Source of the DNA: Tuctoria greenei
Lineage: Eukaryota > Streptophyta > Magnoliopsida > Poales > Poaceae
DNA: 64,000 bases
Direction of reading: 5' to 3'
Assembly (NCBI GenBank): GCA_036927565.1
Contig: JAYESD010000001.1
Coordinates: 107,303,110-107,367,109, forward strand
The position numbers and the translations under genes are program-made. The notes beneath the pieces were generated by a model. That model saw nothing but the letters and a program-made list of their open reading frames with translations. It made no database searches and was not told the origin of the DNA. Numbering within the stretch: position 1 is the first letter of the stretch; every line of letters starts with the position of its first letter. Below are positions 54,807-64,000 of the stretch, piece after piece.

Positions 54807-56733
54807 CGTTCCCAAGAAGGGGAGTGAAGCTCCACCCTCAGCCACAATGTCTGAGGCTGCGAGGGCTTCTGCTCCAGACCCGGTGCCGCCCCAAGCGGAG
54901 GCTGCGACAGCTCCGGCGCCGGCTGTCGTGGTCATGGACCTCGACTCGTCTCCAGAAGTTCCCGTGGTAGCGCCGGACCACGGGAATGAAGATGCGCCAG
55001 TGGCACCCGTCCCGGAAGTGGAAGCTCCGGGTCCTGCTGCTGCAGTAGTAGAAGCTCCGGCTGTTGAGTCGGAGGAAGTAGCAGTCCCGGCTTCGGAGCC
55101 GGAAAGTGCTGAAGCCCCGGCGATTGAGCCGGAGGTGGCTGAAGCCCCGGCATGCGAGCCGGAAGTCGAAGTAGTTCCGGCAGTTGAGCCGGTTACTTCC
55201 GAAGCTCCGGCCGCAGAGCCGGTGATTGTTGGAGCGTCGGCCGCAGAGCCGGCGGCTGAAGAGGCGAGGGAGCTTGAGCCTCCCTCAGAAGAGGTGTCCC
55301 GGCCGGAGCCAGTAGCGGCTCCTGCTCCAGAGGCGACGACGTCGATGGTACCTGTGGCAGAGCCAGAGTGCCTGAACGAAGTCGCCGACCCCCAGCCTGA
55401 GGGGGCAAATGAAGACTTGGCGGCGGGACCTTCTTCGATGGCGACTGAGGTCATCCCGGAGGAAGGCCCTAGCGCTTTGGAAGCTCAGGGTTCCACTCTC
55501 GTAGAGTGGGACCCAATTTTTGTATGTGAAGACCCGCTGGAACCAGCGGAAGAAATCCTAGCAGGTCCGGAGCCCATCTCGCTGTCGATGTCCATCGACA
55601 ACGCCTGCTCCAGTCTACGTCAGGTCCAACTGGCCTTCTTCCACGACAGCAAGGCTCTTGAAGAGGAGCGCCAAACCCTTAGGCGGTGGCGTAATCGGCT
55701 CCACTTTGAGACTAAGCTGGCGCAGTCGAGGCTTGCCGATGACAAGGAGTGGATCAAGCGGGAGAAGATCCGCCTGGAGCTCTGGGATAAGCTGCTGGAC
55801 GAGAGGGAGAGCATGACTCACGCCCTCGATGCTCAATCCCGGGAGTTCCACGACCGAGCTAAGGCTGCTAACGACGCGGCCAATGCTCGGTTTGATTAGC
55901 TCGAGGCCATCAGCACCGCACTCATCAAGCGCCGAGAGGCACTTGAAGGGAGGGAAAGACGGCTCGAGGACGAGGAGCAAAAACTCCTAGAGCTACGGGA
56001 TGACGTCTTGCGACGGGAAGAAGAGCTCGCCGAGAAAACAGCTCTGGCGGACAAGGGCCTCGAGGAGCGCACTAAGAAATTGGAAGAGCGCTGCCTCGAG
56101 GAAGAGGAGAAGACCTGGGTGCGGGGGCAAGAACTCTACGAATACGAGTGCGCCCTTGTCGCCCGGGAGAAGAAAGTGGAGGCTAGGGAGAAGGACATGG
56201 TCGACCGCTGGAACAAGATCCACCTACGGGAGGAGGAGCTCGGAAGACTTGAGAAGCGGGTTGCTGCGAAGATCCAGCAAAACGCCAAAGAAGTTGAGCG
56301 CCTCGCCCGCGAGAATTCGGATCTGATGGCGGCCCGGAGATCCCTGGAAGAGATGAAGAACTTGAGGAAGGCGGACTCCCTGCAGATTTGGGAGTTCCTG
56401 GGCAAGGCCGACGACGCGCTGACGCCGATGGGTTTCAGCCCCGCGCACCCGGATGATCCGAAGCCGGAGCCGGACCTTGCGTTGCAAGCGTTGAGCGCCG
56501 CAGGCAGCAAGCTCTCCAAGGTGGGCGACGTCATCGCGGACCAGCTGGAGGTCGAGGGGCAATCCCTGGCTAGGAACGTCACAGAATATGTGTTGACGTG
56601 CTACACCAGCCGGAACCCTCGATTTCCTCTGGACCCGGTGCTTGAAGGCCCCGTCGAAGGAGAAGGCGAAGCTACCCGAGCCTGCGTGTCGGAGGTCGCC
56701 CAGAAGGTCGCCGAGTTCTTCCATAGGGTCTAG
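54807..56733 (+). pseudogene. Element D aORF exon 2 (one stop)
   Basis: 1927 bases to KVAEFFHRV-stop. Seven 30-bp hairpin units lie at 55057-55252. The coiled coil is at about 55620-56350. CAG to TAG at 55897-55899 (RFD-stop-LEA) interrupts it. Allowing for the one-base loss in exon 1, exon lengths sum to 3378, an exact multiple of three, which supports the proposed intron. Confidence 0.83.
55057..55252. repeat. Seven-unit 30-bp tandem hairpin repeat in aORF exon 2
   Basis: CCGGC-N6-GCCGG hairpins start at 55057, 55087, 55117, 55147, 55177, 55207 and 55237, exactly 30 bases apart. Five have perfect 5-bp stems, the first and last have one mismatch. Each unit encodes a 10-residue PAxEPE-type repeat. 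The same array is at about 43917-44112 (B) and 25775-25985 (A). Confidence 0.88.
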
Positions 56734-57997
56734 GACCGTCTCTTTTAGTCTTTACTTGTATCTTCTCTTCTTCCTCAATTTTGTAATCCCTTGTCTCCAG
56801 ATGTAATCTCCGGTCTTCAGATGAAATGAAATCCCCAATTTTTTGCGAATTCCATTTTTTTTTGTCTTCAACATCTTTATCTTCACTTGGCCCCCTGGTA
56901 GATGTTCACAATTTGATTGTGGACATGTACCAAAAGGATGTTGAGTTTTGTTGAAGACGAATTTGCTTCGAACTTGTGGAATTTAGGTCCGAAGTTTTTG
57001 ATAGTGAAGGTCCCCTGAAGTTGTCGGAGCTTAGAAGCTCCGGCACTGTCCATCGCTGGAGCTTAGTAGCTCCGGCAATAGGCTCTATCAACACGTTGAG
57101 CGTCGGTAGTTAATACTCCAAGGTGTCGGAGCTTAGCAGCTCCGGCAATGACCTTTGCCACACTTGGTTTGTTGGCAACAGACTCCAGTGAAGGGGTCTT
57201 CTCACCATCTTTTAGTCAACGCCGACGGTTGACGCCCTGGTGGGAGTCGGAGCTTGTTAGCTCCGGTTTTTCTCCATCAATGTAGGGTTCATTTTTCCTG
57301 CACACTTAAGCCAAGAAAAATAGTAAAATTCGTTCCTTGTCTATAACTTCGTCGCGGCTTACGGTTCTCAAGAAAATTTTAAGTTGAACACGATTTTTAA
57401 TACGACTGGATGAATTGTCTTTTCTTTTAGATCCAATTGTCCATGGACCCACCTTACTTTGGCCTGCCGGGATGTAGGTAGAGTGGCGTACTTAGGGTGC
57501 TTGACCAGGCTAAGTCGATAGCGCACTCCGGCCCTAGAATGGCTTGGCGGCTTTCAGGCGAGTTGGCCACAGACGATATTTAAATCCAAAAAATCTGACA
57601 ATTCAACTCGAATCGTATGTGAACCGGTCAAACTAGAACTTCTTAAGAATTGCACGTTTCTGTTATAGACAAGAAAGAGAAAAATAAAAATGTCGAGCCT
57701 ATGCAAAAATGAATGCACGTGGAGTCTATTTCACATGAAGATGTCTTTCATTATAGGTCCGGGGTACAGGGGAAACAAGTACACTCTTAGGGTACGGAAC
57801 CAGGCTAAGTGTGTTTGGTTTCTCGTTTGACCCAGGGTAGTTAGCCACACTTTTAGTCCGGAGACTGTGTCAAGTGTTGCATGAGCTTTTCAAACCTTTC
57901 GGGAAAGGTCCGGCTGCTCTCCCGGAGGAATTACCCGACTCTGTACAATGACTCTATAACATACATTTCAAGTTACTTAAGACTCACCTCCGTGGAA
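56734..57997. other. Noncoding region between aORF and pol in D, with GGAGCT hairpins
   Basis: Third copy of this region. Hairpins are at about 57027, 57058, 57125 and 57248. No coding frame. The aORF and pol transcripts converge here. Confidence 0.6.
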
Positions 57998-60900
57998 TTA
58001 AGTGTAGAACTTACGGAGGTGCTCGATGTTCCAAGGATTTGGGAGAGGTGTCCCATCCTCCGTAGCCAAGCGAACACTTCCGGGACGGGATACTTTGATC
58101 ACTCGAAAGGGCCCTTCCCAGCCGGGGGAGAGTTTGTTTTGCCCTTCTCTGGATAGTATTCTCCGTAGCACCAGATCGCCTTCCTCGAGCTGTCGGTTGT
58201 GTACATGCCGCTGGTGATAGCGCCGTAGAGCTTGGCGGTATCGGGCATTCCGAACAGCTGCTTGGCACCTTCCCTCCTCGAGGAGGTCTAGGTCTTCGCG
58301 CCGGAGCTGGTCCTGCGCGGCTTCGTCGAAGGTCCGAACTCGGAGGGAACCCAAGGTGATTTCCGGAGGAAGGATCGCTTCAGCTCCGTACACCAGAAAG
58401 AAGGGTGTTTCTCCGGTTGCCCGACTTGGAGAAGTCCTGTTGGCCCATAGAGTGGGCGGAAGCTCTTCGATCCAATTGGCTCCGTGCTTTTTCAAGCGCT
58501 CATAAGTGCGTGTTTTGAGTCCTTTAAGGATCTCTACATTTGCTCTCTCGGCTTTTCCATTGCTGGCAGGATGAGCTACGGAAGCGTAGCAAACTTGTAT
58601 GCCGAGGTCTTCGCAATATCCTTGAAATGCGGAGCTTGTGAATTGAGTCCCATTATCAGTGATGATCTTATTTGGGACTCTGAATCTGCTCACGATGGAT
58701 TGTAGAAAATTGATTGCAGATTGTTTGTTGATCGTCACAACGGGAGTTGCTTCCGGCCACTTGGTGAACTTGTCGATGGGGACGTACAGGAACTTGTAAC
58801 CTCCGACGCCTCTAGGGAAGGGTCCCAAGATGTCCATCCCCCACACAGCGAAAGGCCATGTAGGAGGTATCATTTGTAAGGACTGAGCAGGTGTATGAAT
58901 TTGCTTTGCATGAAATTGGCATGCTTTGCATTTCTTCACCAGCTCAGTGGCATCCTGGAGCGCTGTAGGCCAGTAGAAGCCGTGCCGAAAGGCTTTTCCG
59001 ACCAGCGTGCGGGAAGATGCGTGGTTCCCACACTTGCCTCCATGGATTTCTGCGAGGAGCTCGCAGCCTTCTTCCCTTGTGATGCACCGCATTAGGATGC
59101 CGTTGGCACCGCGCCGGTAGAGATCCCCTTCTACCAACGTGTATCTTTTAGCCAATCTGACAACCCGATCAGCGGATACATCATCGTCAGGAAGGATGTT
59201 GTCTTTCAAGTAGCTCCGGATCTCCGAGATCCATGCATCGGAACTGACTTGAGCATTTGAGTCTTGCGTGCTGGGTTGCTCGGAGCTTCCGGCAGCACCT
59301 ACGACCCTTGATGGCTGCCATGGTAACAGGGCCATCGGGACCGTCAGCTTCGGGATGCTGATCTCGCCCCCTTCGTTCAGTTCGGCGGGTTGAACTGTGG
59401 GTTTTGACAACCTCCGGACAAAGGTTCCATCAGGAGCCGGAGCTCCAGTTGACGCCTTGGTCGAGAGTTCGTCAGCTTCAGCGTTGTGAGCACGCTGAAC
59501 ATGGTGAAGGTCTAGGACTTCGAAGTCCTTCTGAAGCCTCTGGACTTCAAGGAGGTAAGCAGCCAGCTGGAGATTATTGCAGGAGCATTCACCCTTCACC
59601 TGCTTGATGACGAGTTGTGAATCTCCTTTGACCAGCAATTGCTTGACACCGTATGATAGTGCCACCTTTAATCCATAGATGAGTGCTTCATACTCCGCCA
59701 TGTTGTTGGTTGCCTTGAAGTCAAGGTGTACCATGTATTTCATGTTCTCCCCAGTTGGTGCGAGGAGAAGGATTCCAGCTCCGGCTCCCTGCTTCTGCAT
59801 GGAGCCGTCGAAGTAAAGGGTCCAGTGAGGCTTAGTGAAGGTTGGAACTTGAGGTTCCATCTTCTGCTCGCTGGGGCCCCCAGGGTTTAATGGAGAGGGA
59901 GTCCATTCTGCCACGAAATCTGCCAACGCTTGACTCTTGATTGCTTGTCTCGGAATGAATTCAAGATCGAATTCAGCCAATTCCGCTGCCCACTTTGCAA
60001 TATTCCCAGTTGAATTGGGATTATGCAGGATCGCTCGAAGTGGATATGAGGTCACCATCGAGACTTTGTGAGCTTGGAAATAGTGTCGAAGCTTCCTTGA
60101 GGCAATAAGAACTGCATAAAGCAGTTTATGCACCTCTAGGTATCGAGTCTTGGCATCATGTAACACTTCACTGATGAAGTATACCGGGCGTGGAATGGTC
60201 CGGACCCTCCCGGAGGGGTCCGAAGCTTCCTCTTCATTGATCCGGACCCTCTCGGAGGGGTCCAGACTCTCTTCGGGGACCTCCGGGTTCTGGGTGGAGG
60301 AACCCGGAGCTTCTTCAGAAATGACCTGGACCCTCTTAGAGGGGTCCGGGTCCTCTGAAGTGGCTTCTTGTGGGTTTAAGTCTGGGAGCTGGGACCCAGA
60401 CCCGCTTTTAGGAACCTCCGGACCCTCCCGAAGGGGTATGGATTCCTGAGTATTGGGTAGTTCCGGTCTCTCCGCAACCAGAACCATACTGACGACTTCG
60501 TCAGTAGCTGAAATGTAAAGCAACAAAGGCTCACCAGGGTTCGGAGCTACCAGGACTGGTAGGGTGGTGAGGAACTGTTTCAGCTCCTGTAATGCCTTCT
60601 CTGCTTCTTCACACCATTGGAATGGTCCGGACTTCCTCAGTAACTTGAAGAAGGGAAGTGCTCTTTCCGCCAGTCTTGAAATGAACCGGCTGAGGGCTGC
60701 TAGACATCCAGTTAATTTTTGGACGTCTTTGATGCGGGTTGGTGGCCGCATGTCTTCAATGGCTTTTATCTTCGCCGGATTAGCCTCTATGCCCCGGTGA
60801 CTTACCAGGAAACCAAGAAGCTTTCCGGAACTAACCCCGAAGACGCACTTGTCTGGGTTTAGCTTCGTGCGGGTGGCCCGCAGCTTGTCGAAGACAGCCT

Positions 60901-61477
60901 GCAAGGTGTCCAAGAGGGACTCCTTGTTCTTGACTTTGACCACGATGTCATCGACGTACACTTCCACTATGTCTCTGATGAGTTCTTCGAAAGTTTTGTA
61001 CATAGCTCGTACAAAAGTTGAAGCTGCATTCTTGAGACCAAACGGCATGGCTGTGTAACAATACAATCCATCCACTGTGATGAATGAAGTATGCTCTTCA
61101 TCCTCCCTAGACATCCTGATTTGATGATATCCAGAATATGCGTCTAGAAAACACAGTAACTCGCACCCGGAGGTGGAATCCACTATCTGATCTATTCTAG
61201 GTAGTGGGAATGGATCTTTTGGACATGCCTTATTCAGTGTGGTGTAGTCGATGCACATCCGAAGTTTCCTGCCGGCCTTGGGCACAACGACTGGGTTCAC
61301 CAGCCATTTTGGATGGAAGACTTCTCGGATAAATCCGGCTTCGAGCAACTTCTTCACTTCTTGTCGGATGAAGTTCTGTCGCTCTACATATTGCTTCCGA
61401 GATTTCTGATGCACAGGCCGAGCATCGGGGTAAATCTTCAGATTGTGCTCAATCACTTCCCTGGGGATCCCAGGCAT
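57998..61477 (-). CDS. pol: Element D pol: RT, RNase H, archaeal-type RNase H, integrase (intact)
   Basis: Uninterrupted 1159-codon frame from MPGIPREVIEHN to LRKFYT-stop. RT has FLDAYSGYHQI and YVDDIVVK. The first RNase H is degenerate and holds the acidic hairpin insertion (60190-60450). The second RNase H shows YFDGSMQ, EYEALIYGL and KGDSQLV. The integrase has a zinc finger, MDILGPFP, TDNGTQF and NGKAERAN with all three acidic residues. The frame continues upstream without a stop to the TAG at 61541-61543, so the ATG is only one possible start. Expression as a fusion would need readthrough of that TAG. Confidence 0.93.
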   Translation of the reverse strand: MPGIPREVIEHNLKIYPDARPVHQKSRKQYVERQNFIRQEVKKLLEAGFIREVFHPKWLVNPVVVPKAGRKLRMCIDYTTLNKACPKDPFPLPRIDQIVDSTSGCELLCFLDAYSGYHQIRMSREDEEHTSFITVDGLYCYTAMPFGLKNAASTFVRAMYKTFEELIRDIVEVYVDDIVVKVKNKESLLDTLQAVFDKLRATRTKLNPDKCVFGVSSGKLLGFLVSHRGIEANPAKIKAIEDMRPPTRIKDVQKLTGCLAALSRFISRLAERALPFFKLLRKSGPFQWCEEAEKALQELKQFLTTLPVLVAPNPGEPLLLYISATDEVVSMVLVAERPELPNTQESIPLREGPEVPKSGSGSQLPDLNPQEATSEDPDPSKRVQVISEEAPGSSTQNPEVPEESLDPSERVRINEEEASDPSGRVRTIPRPVYFISEVLHDAKTRYLEVHKLLYAVLIASRKLRHYFQAHKVSMVTSYPLRAILHNPNSTGNIAKWAAELAEFDLEFIPRQAIKSQALADFVAEWTPSPLNPGGPSEQKMEPQVPTFTKPHWTLYFDGSMQKQGAGAGILLLAPTGENMKYMVHLDFKATNNMAEYEALIYGLKVALSYGVKQLLVKGDSQLVIKQVKGECSCNNLQLAAYLLEVQRLQKDFEVLDLHHVQRAHNAEADELSTKASTGAPAPDGTFVRRLSKPTVQPAELNEGGEISIPKLTVPMALLPWQPSRVVGAAGSSEQPSTQDSNAQVSSDAWISEIRSYLKDNILPDDDVSADRVVRLAKRYTLVEGDLYRRGANGILMRCITREEGCELLAEIHGGKCGNHASSRTLVGKAFRHGFYWPTALQDATELVKKCKACQFHAKQIHTPAQSLQMIPPTWPFAVWGMDILGPFPRGVGGYKFLYVPIDKFTKWPEATPVVTINKQSAINFLQSIVSRFRVPNKIITDNGTQFTSSAFQGYCEDLGIQVCYASVAHPASNGKAERANVEILKGLKTRTYERLKKHGANWIEELPPTLWANRTSPSRATGETPFFLVYGAEAILPPEITLGSLRVRTFDEAAQDQLRREDLDLLEEGRCQAAVRNARYRQALRRYHQRHVHNRQLEEGDLVLRRILSREGQNKLSPGWEGPFRVIKVSRPGSVRLATEDGTPLPNPWNIEHLRKFYT

Positions 61478-61540
61478 TTGTGACGGTTGCCAAGCAAATA
61501 CGTCAACGTTAGCCCGGAGGAAAGTGATGAGCGCGAGTTC

Positions 61541-63951
61541 CTATTTGTCATTCAACCCACCCGATATGCGGGTGGTTTGAGTGACATCGGAACCAATTTG
61601 GACGACTTTGACGGGGATGTCAGTGTCGCCGCTTGGCTGCACACGGGGAGCAGAGGTTGAGCCTCGTTGCCGAATGCTCGGAGGTTTTGGAGCTTGCCCC
61701 TGTCTGGAGTCCTCCTCTTGCGCAGTGGTGAGTGCATGGAGCTCCTCCAGAGCAGTTACTCCGGCGGTGCGATCTCCACGAATCCGGAGAACGCCTGCTG
61801 GTGTTGGCATCTTCAACACCAAGTATCCATAATGAGCAGCTGCCATAAATTTGTATAGGGCAGGTCTACCCAGTTGAATGGTAAGTTGATCTGAGCGACG
61901 TCGAAGACCAACTTCTCGGTGCGGTACTTCTCCCGTATCCCGAAGGTAACGGGGAGAATTATAGCTCCGAGTGGGGTAATGGCCCCTGGACCTACTCCGG
62001 AGAATGGTCGAGAGGGCTGAAGATCCGAAGGTCGAAGCTGAAGTCTGGTAAAAGCTTCAAAGCTTATAAGGTTCAGCCCCGAACCTCCATCCACCATAAC
62101 ATGATGGAGCTGGATGTTGTTGATGGTGGGAGATACCATCAAGGGTAATTGGCCAGCTCCGACCATGCTTCGAGGACAGTCCGAAGCATCAAAAGTGATG
62201 GGTGTGTCCATCCACTTTTGATATGGCTCCGGTCTAGCTGTAGGAGCTACAGCAGCCATATCCCGCCGCATAGTCTTGATGACATGACGAGAAGTGATGT
62301 CCCATGATCCACCAAAGATGGTGTTCATGGTTTTCCGACGTTCGTTGTCGGAGACATCGGAGTCATCATCGACGGAGGTGTAGACGGCTTTCAGGACCTT
62401 TTTGGGGTCCTGAAACCCTAACTCCTCTTCAGCCGGAGCTTCGTCAACCTTCTGTTTTCCCTCCCTTTGTCGGAAAGGAGACCCTTCCCGGCGCTTGTTG
62501 TAGCGCTCGGCAAGGTTTTGGACCTCCCGGCAGTCTTCCAGCCTGTGGCTGCCCGTTTTGTGAATGGGGCACCACATTTTGGATTTGCCGCCGTCTTCGG
62601 AAGACGGTCGAGGTCGCTTCTCGGGGCGTGGCCCCCGGCCACCAGGAGTTGCAGTGGCTGCAACGTTGGATGTGCCGGCCGACGGCTTCTTCTTGCCGTT
62701 GGTCTTCTTTTTCTTCTTGCCACTCCCGGAGGTAGCGGCTTCTACTTTGGAGGATTTTTTGTGATCCTCCAAGGCTGGTTTGGAGTGCATTTCACGGCCC
62801 TCCGCAGCTCTGGCACATTTGTCTGCCAAGCTGAAGAGCTCTGTGACGCTGGTGATCTCTTTGATCGCCAGCTTCTCCAACATCTTCTTGTCTCGTACAC
62901 CCTGTCTGAATGCCACAATGACAGAAGCGCTTGAGATAGAAGGGATTGTGTTGCGTACCTGAGAGAACCTCTGGATGAATGACCGCAAAGATTCTCCCCC
63001 TTTTTGCACGACCGCAAAAAGGTCTAGTTCAGTGCCCGGTCGGGTGTATGAACTCCCGAAGTTGGCAGTGAACTGACGGCACAGCTCCTCCCAACTGTCG
63101 ATAGAGTTGGGTGGAAGGCTCATAAACCAGGACCTGGCGGTCCCAGTTAAGGCCACTGGAAAGTAGTTGGCCATTACGGCCTCGTTTCCTCCAGCTGCTA
63201 AGATTGCAGTGGAGTATATCTGCAGAAATTCTACGGGGTTGACAGTCCCATCGAATTTTTCCGGCAAGTGTGGCCGGAATTTCTGTGGCCATCTAACCAT
63301 GCGCAGGTGCATGGCTAGGGCGGAACAGCCTCCTCCTACTCCTTCCAGAGTAGAAAGGTCTTGAGCATCCCGTCTTTCTCGAGCTCGCTCGATATGGACA
63401 CGGCCATCCTGTTGGCGGTATCGGCGATCAAGCTCCGCCTGGAGGTCATGTGTCGAAAGCCGAGATACCGTATGGGTGCGTCGTGCCCCAGAGGGCAACG
63501 ACGTCACTTGCTGTGACGCAGCTCGTCTTCGGTTGTTGGAGACATGCGGACCAAGTCTTCCAGACAACGTCCGTCGCTGCGACGGGGCTCGCCCTGAAGG
63601 AGGAGGACCCTGGTTGTTGAGGCGTTCGGTCGCTGCTGCGACCAAATGCTCAACATCAGCCCTCCATTGCTCCATGGCATCTTGAGATGCATCCGGAGGT
63701 GGTGGTCGCTGGAGAAGAGCACGCGCTGCATGGAGCGCGTGTTCTGGGTTGTCATGACTTGCCGGCGCAGTATGTGACGCCGGCGCACCATCATGTTGCC
63801 CGGCACGTTTTGCCGGAGAAGATGGTGGTGGTGGGAGTGTGACTCCTGCTAGTGCTGAGGCTCCTGCTGGTGGCTGCATGTTGGAGGGATTGCCCCCGAC
63901 AGCCTGAGCAGCAGGTTGCCCATTGGATGATCCAGCCGCAGAATTCACCAT
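61541..63951 (-). pseudogene. gag: Element D gag-protease (7-bp deletion near the end)
   Basis: ATG at 63951 (MVNSAAGSSNGQ). Gag core, Lys-rich region, WCPIHKTGSHRLEDC and protease MVDGGSGLNLIS are all in one frame of over 700 codons. A 7-bp deletion near 61870, after NLPFN, removes part of the NAILGRPALYKF motif and shifts the frame. The remaining end is in 61541-61846 and closes with the same TAG found in A and B. Confidence 0.92.
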
Positions 63952-63971
63952 TCTTGAAAATCTCAGGCGCC

Positions 63972-63989
63972 CCCCTACCTGGCGCGCCA
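63972..63989 (-). other. Element D primer-binding site
   Basis: Reverse complement of TGGCGCGCCAGGTAGGGG, next to the LTR starting at 63992. Confidence 0.75.
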
Positions 63990-63991
63990 AC

Positions 63992-64000
63992 TGTCGACTG
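63992..64000 (-). repeat. First bases of the next LTR (element D 5' LTR)
   Basis: TGTCGACTG, the end of the family LTR in inverted orientation, cut by the window edge. Confidence 0.8.

Larger units (their letters stand above)
51891..64000 (-). mobile_element. Tat-lineage element D, continuing beyond the window
   Basis: Third copy of the family: shared LTR, aORF on the plus strand, an intact pol ORF, gag-protease with one small deletion, PBS at 63972-63989, and the first bases of the next LTR at 63992-64000. It is the best preserved of the three copies. Confidence 0.92.

Overview
The window looks like intergenic heterochromatin of a grass (Poaceae-type) genome. It is filled almost end to end with nested LTR retrotransposons, and I found no host gene, rRNA, tRNA or CRISPR array. 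Evidence for a grass: a Sirevirus-type Copia element with CCGGACTAGTCCGG palindromes, Tekay-like chromoviruses with iMet-tRNA primer sites, and Tat-lineage Ty3 elements with an antisense ORF. The species cannot be named from the sequence.

Layout. (E) An old, decayed Ty3/gypsy chromovirus on the minus strand: 1-3694 (3' LTR, chromodomain, integrase, RNase H, part of RT) and 15112-16178 (rest of RT, protease, gag zinc knuckle). Its 5' end would lie beyond the window. (S) A Sirevirus/Maximus-type Copia element on the minus strand at 3695-15111, inserted into the RT of E with a TACTT target duplication. It has a decayed gag-pol and a third ORF in the env-like position, preceded by a gene-like leader and intron. 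(A) A Tat-lineage Ty3 element on the plus strand at 16179-29115: two LTRs, gag-protease-[TAG]-RT-RH-aRH-IN, and an antisense two-exon ORF (aORF). (B) and (D) are two further copies of the same family on the minus strand, at 29118-52748 and 51891 to beyond 64000, sharing one LTR (LTR-body-LTR-body-LTR). A and B meet in an inverted LTR-LTR junction at about 29116, giving a very large inverted repeat with a 337-bp loop. (C) A young Tekay-like chromovirus on the plus strand at 31908-43882, inserted into aORF exon 2 of B with a GAAGT duplication. It has two 2925-bp LTRs, an extra ORF0 upstream of gag, and a gag-pol frame broken only by two stop codons.

The relative order is E oldest, then S and the A/B/D family, then C. 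Each element carries what its replication cycle needs (gag shell, protease, RT/RNase H, integrase, PBS, PPT, LTR promoter), but every gag-pol is damaged somewhere. The best preserved frames are the D pol ORF (1159 codons) and the C ORF0 (283 codons).

The most unusual observations are: an ORF0 in C whose N-terminus copies the histone H3 tail (MARTKxTxRKSTGG); the A/B inverted repeat, a candidate source of hairpin RNA; an antisense aORF with an identically placed 78-nt intron in three copies; exact 30-bp hairpin repeats and other palindromes inside coding sequence; and a gene-like spliced leader in front of the Sirevirus third ORF.
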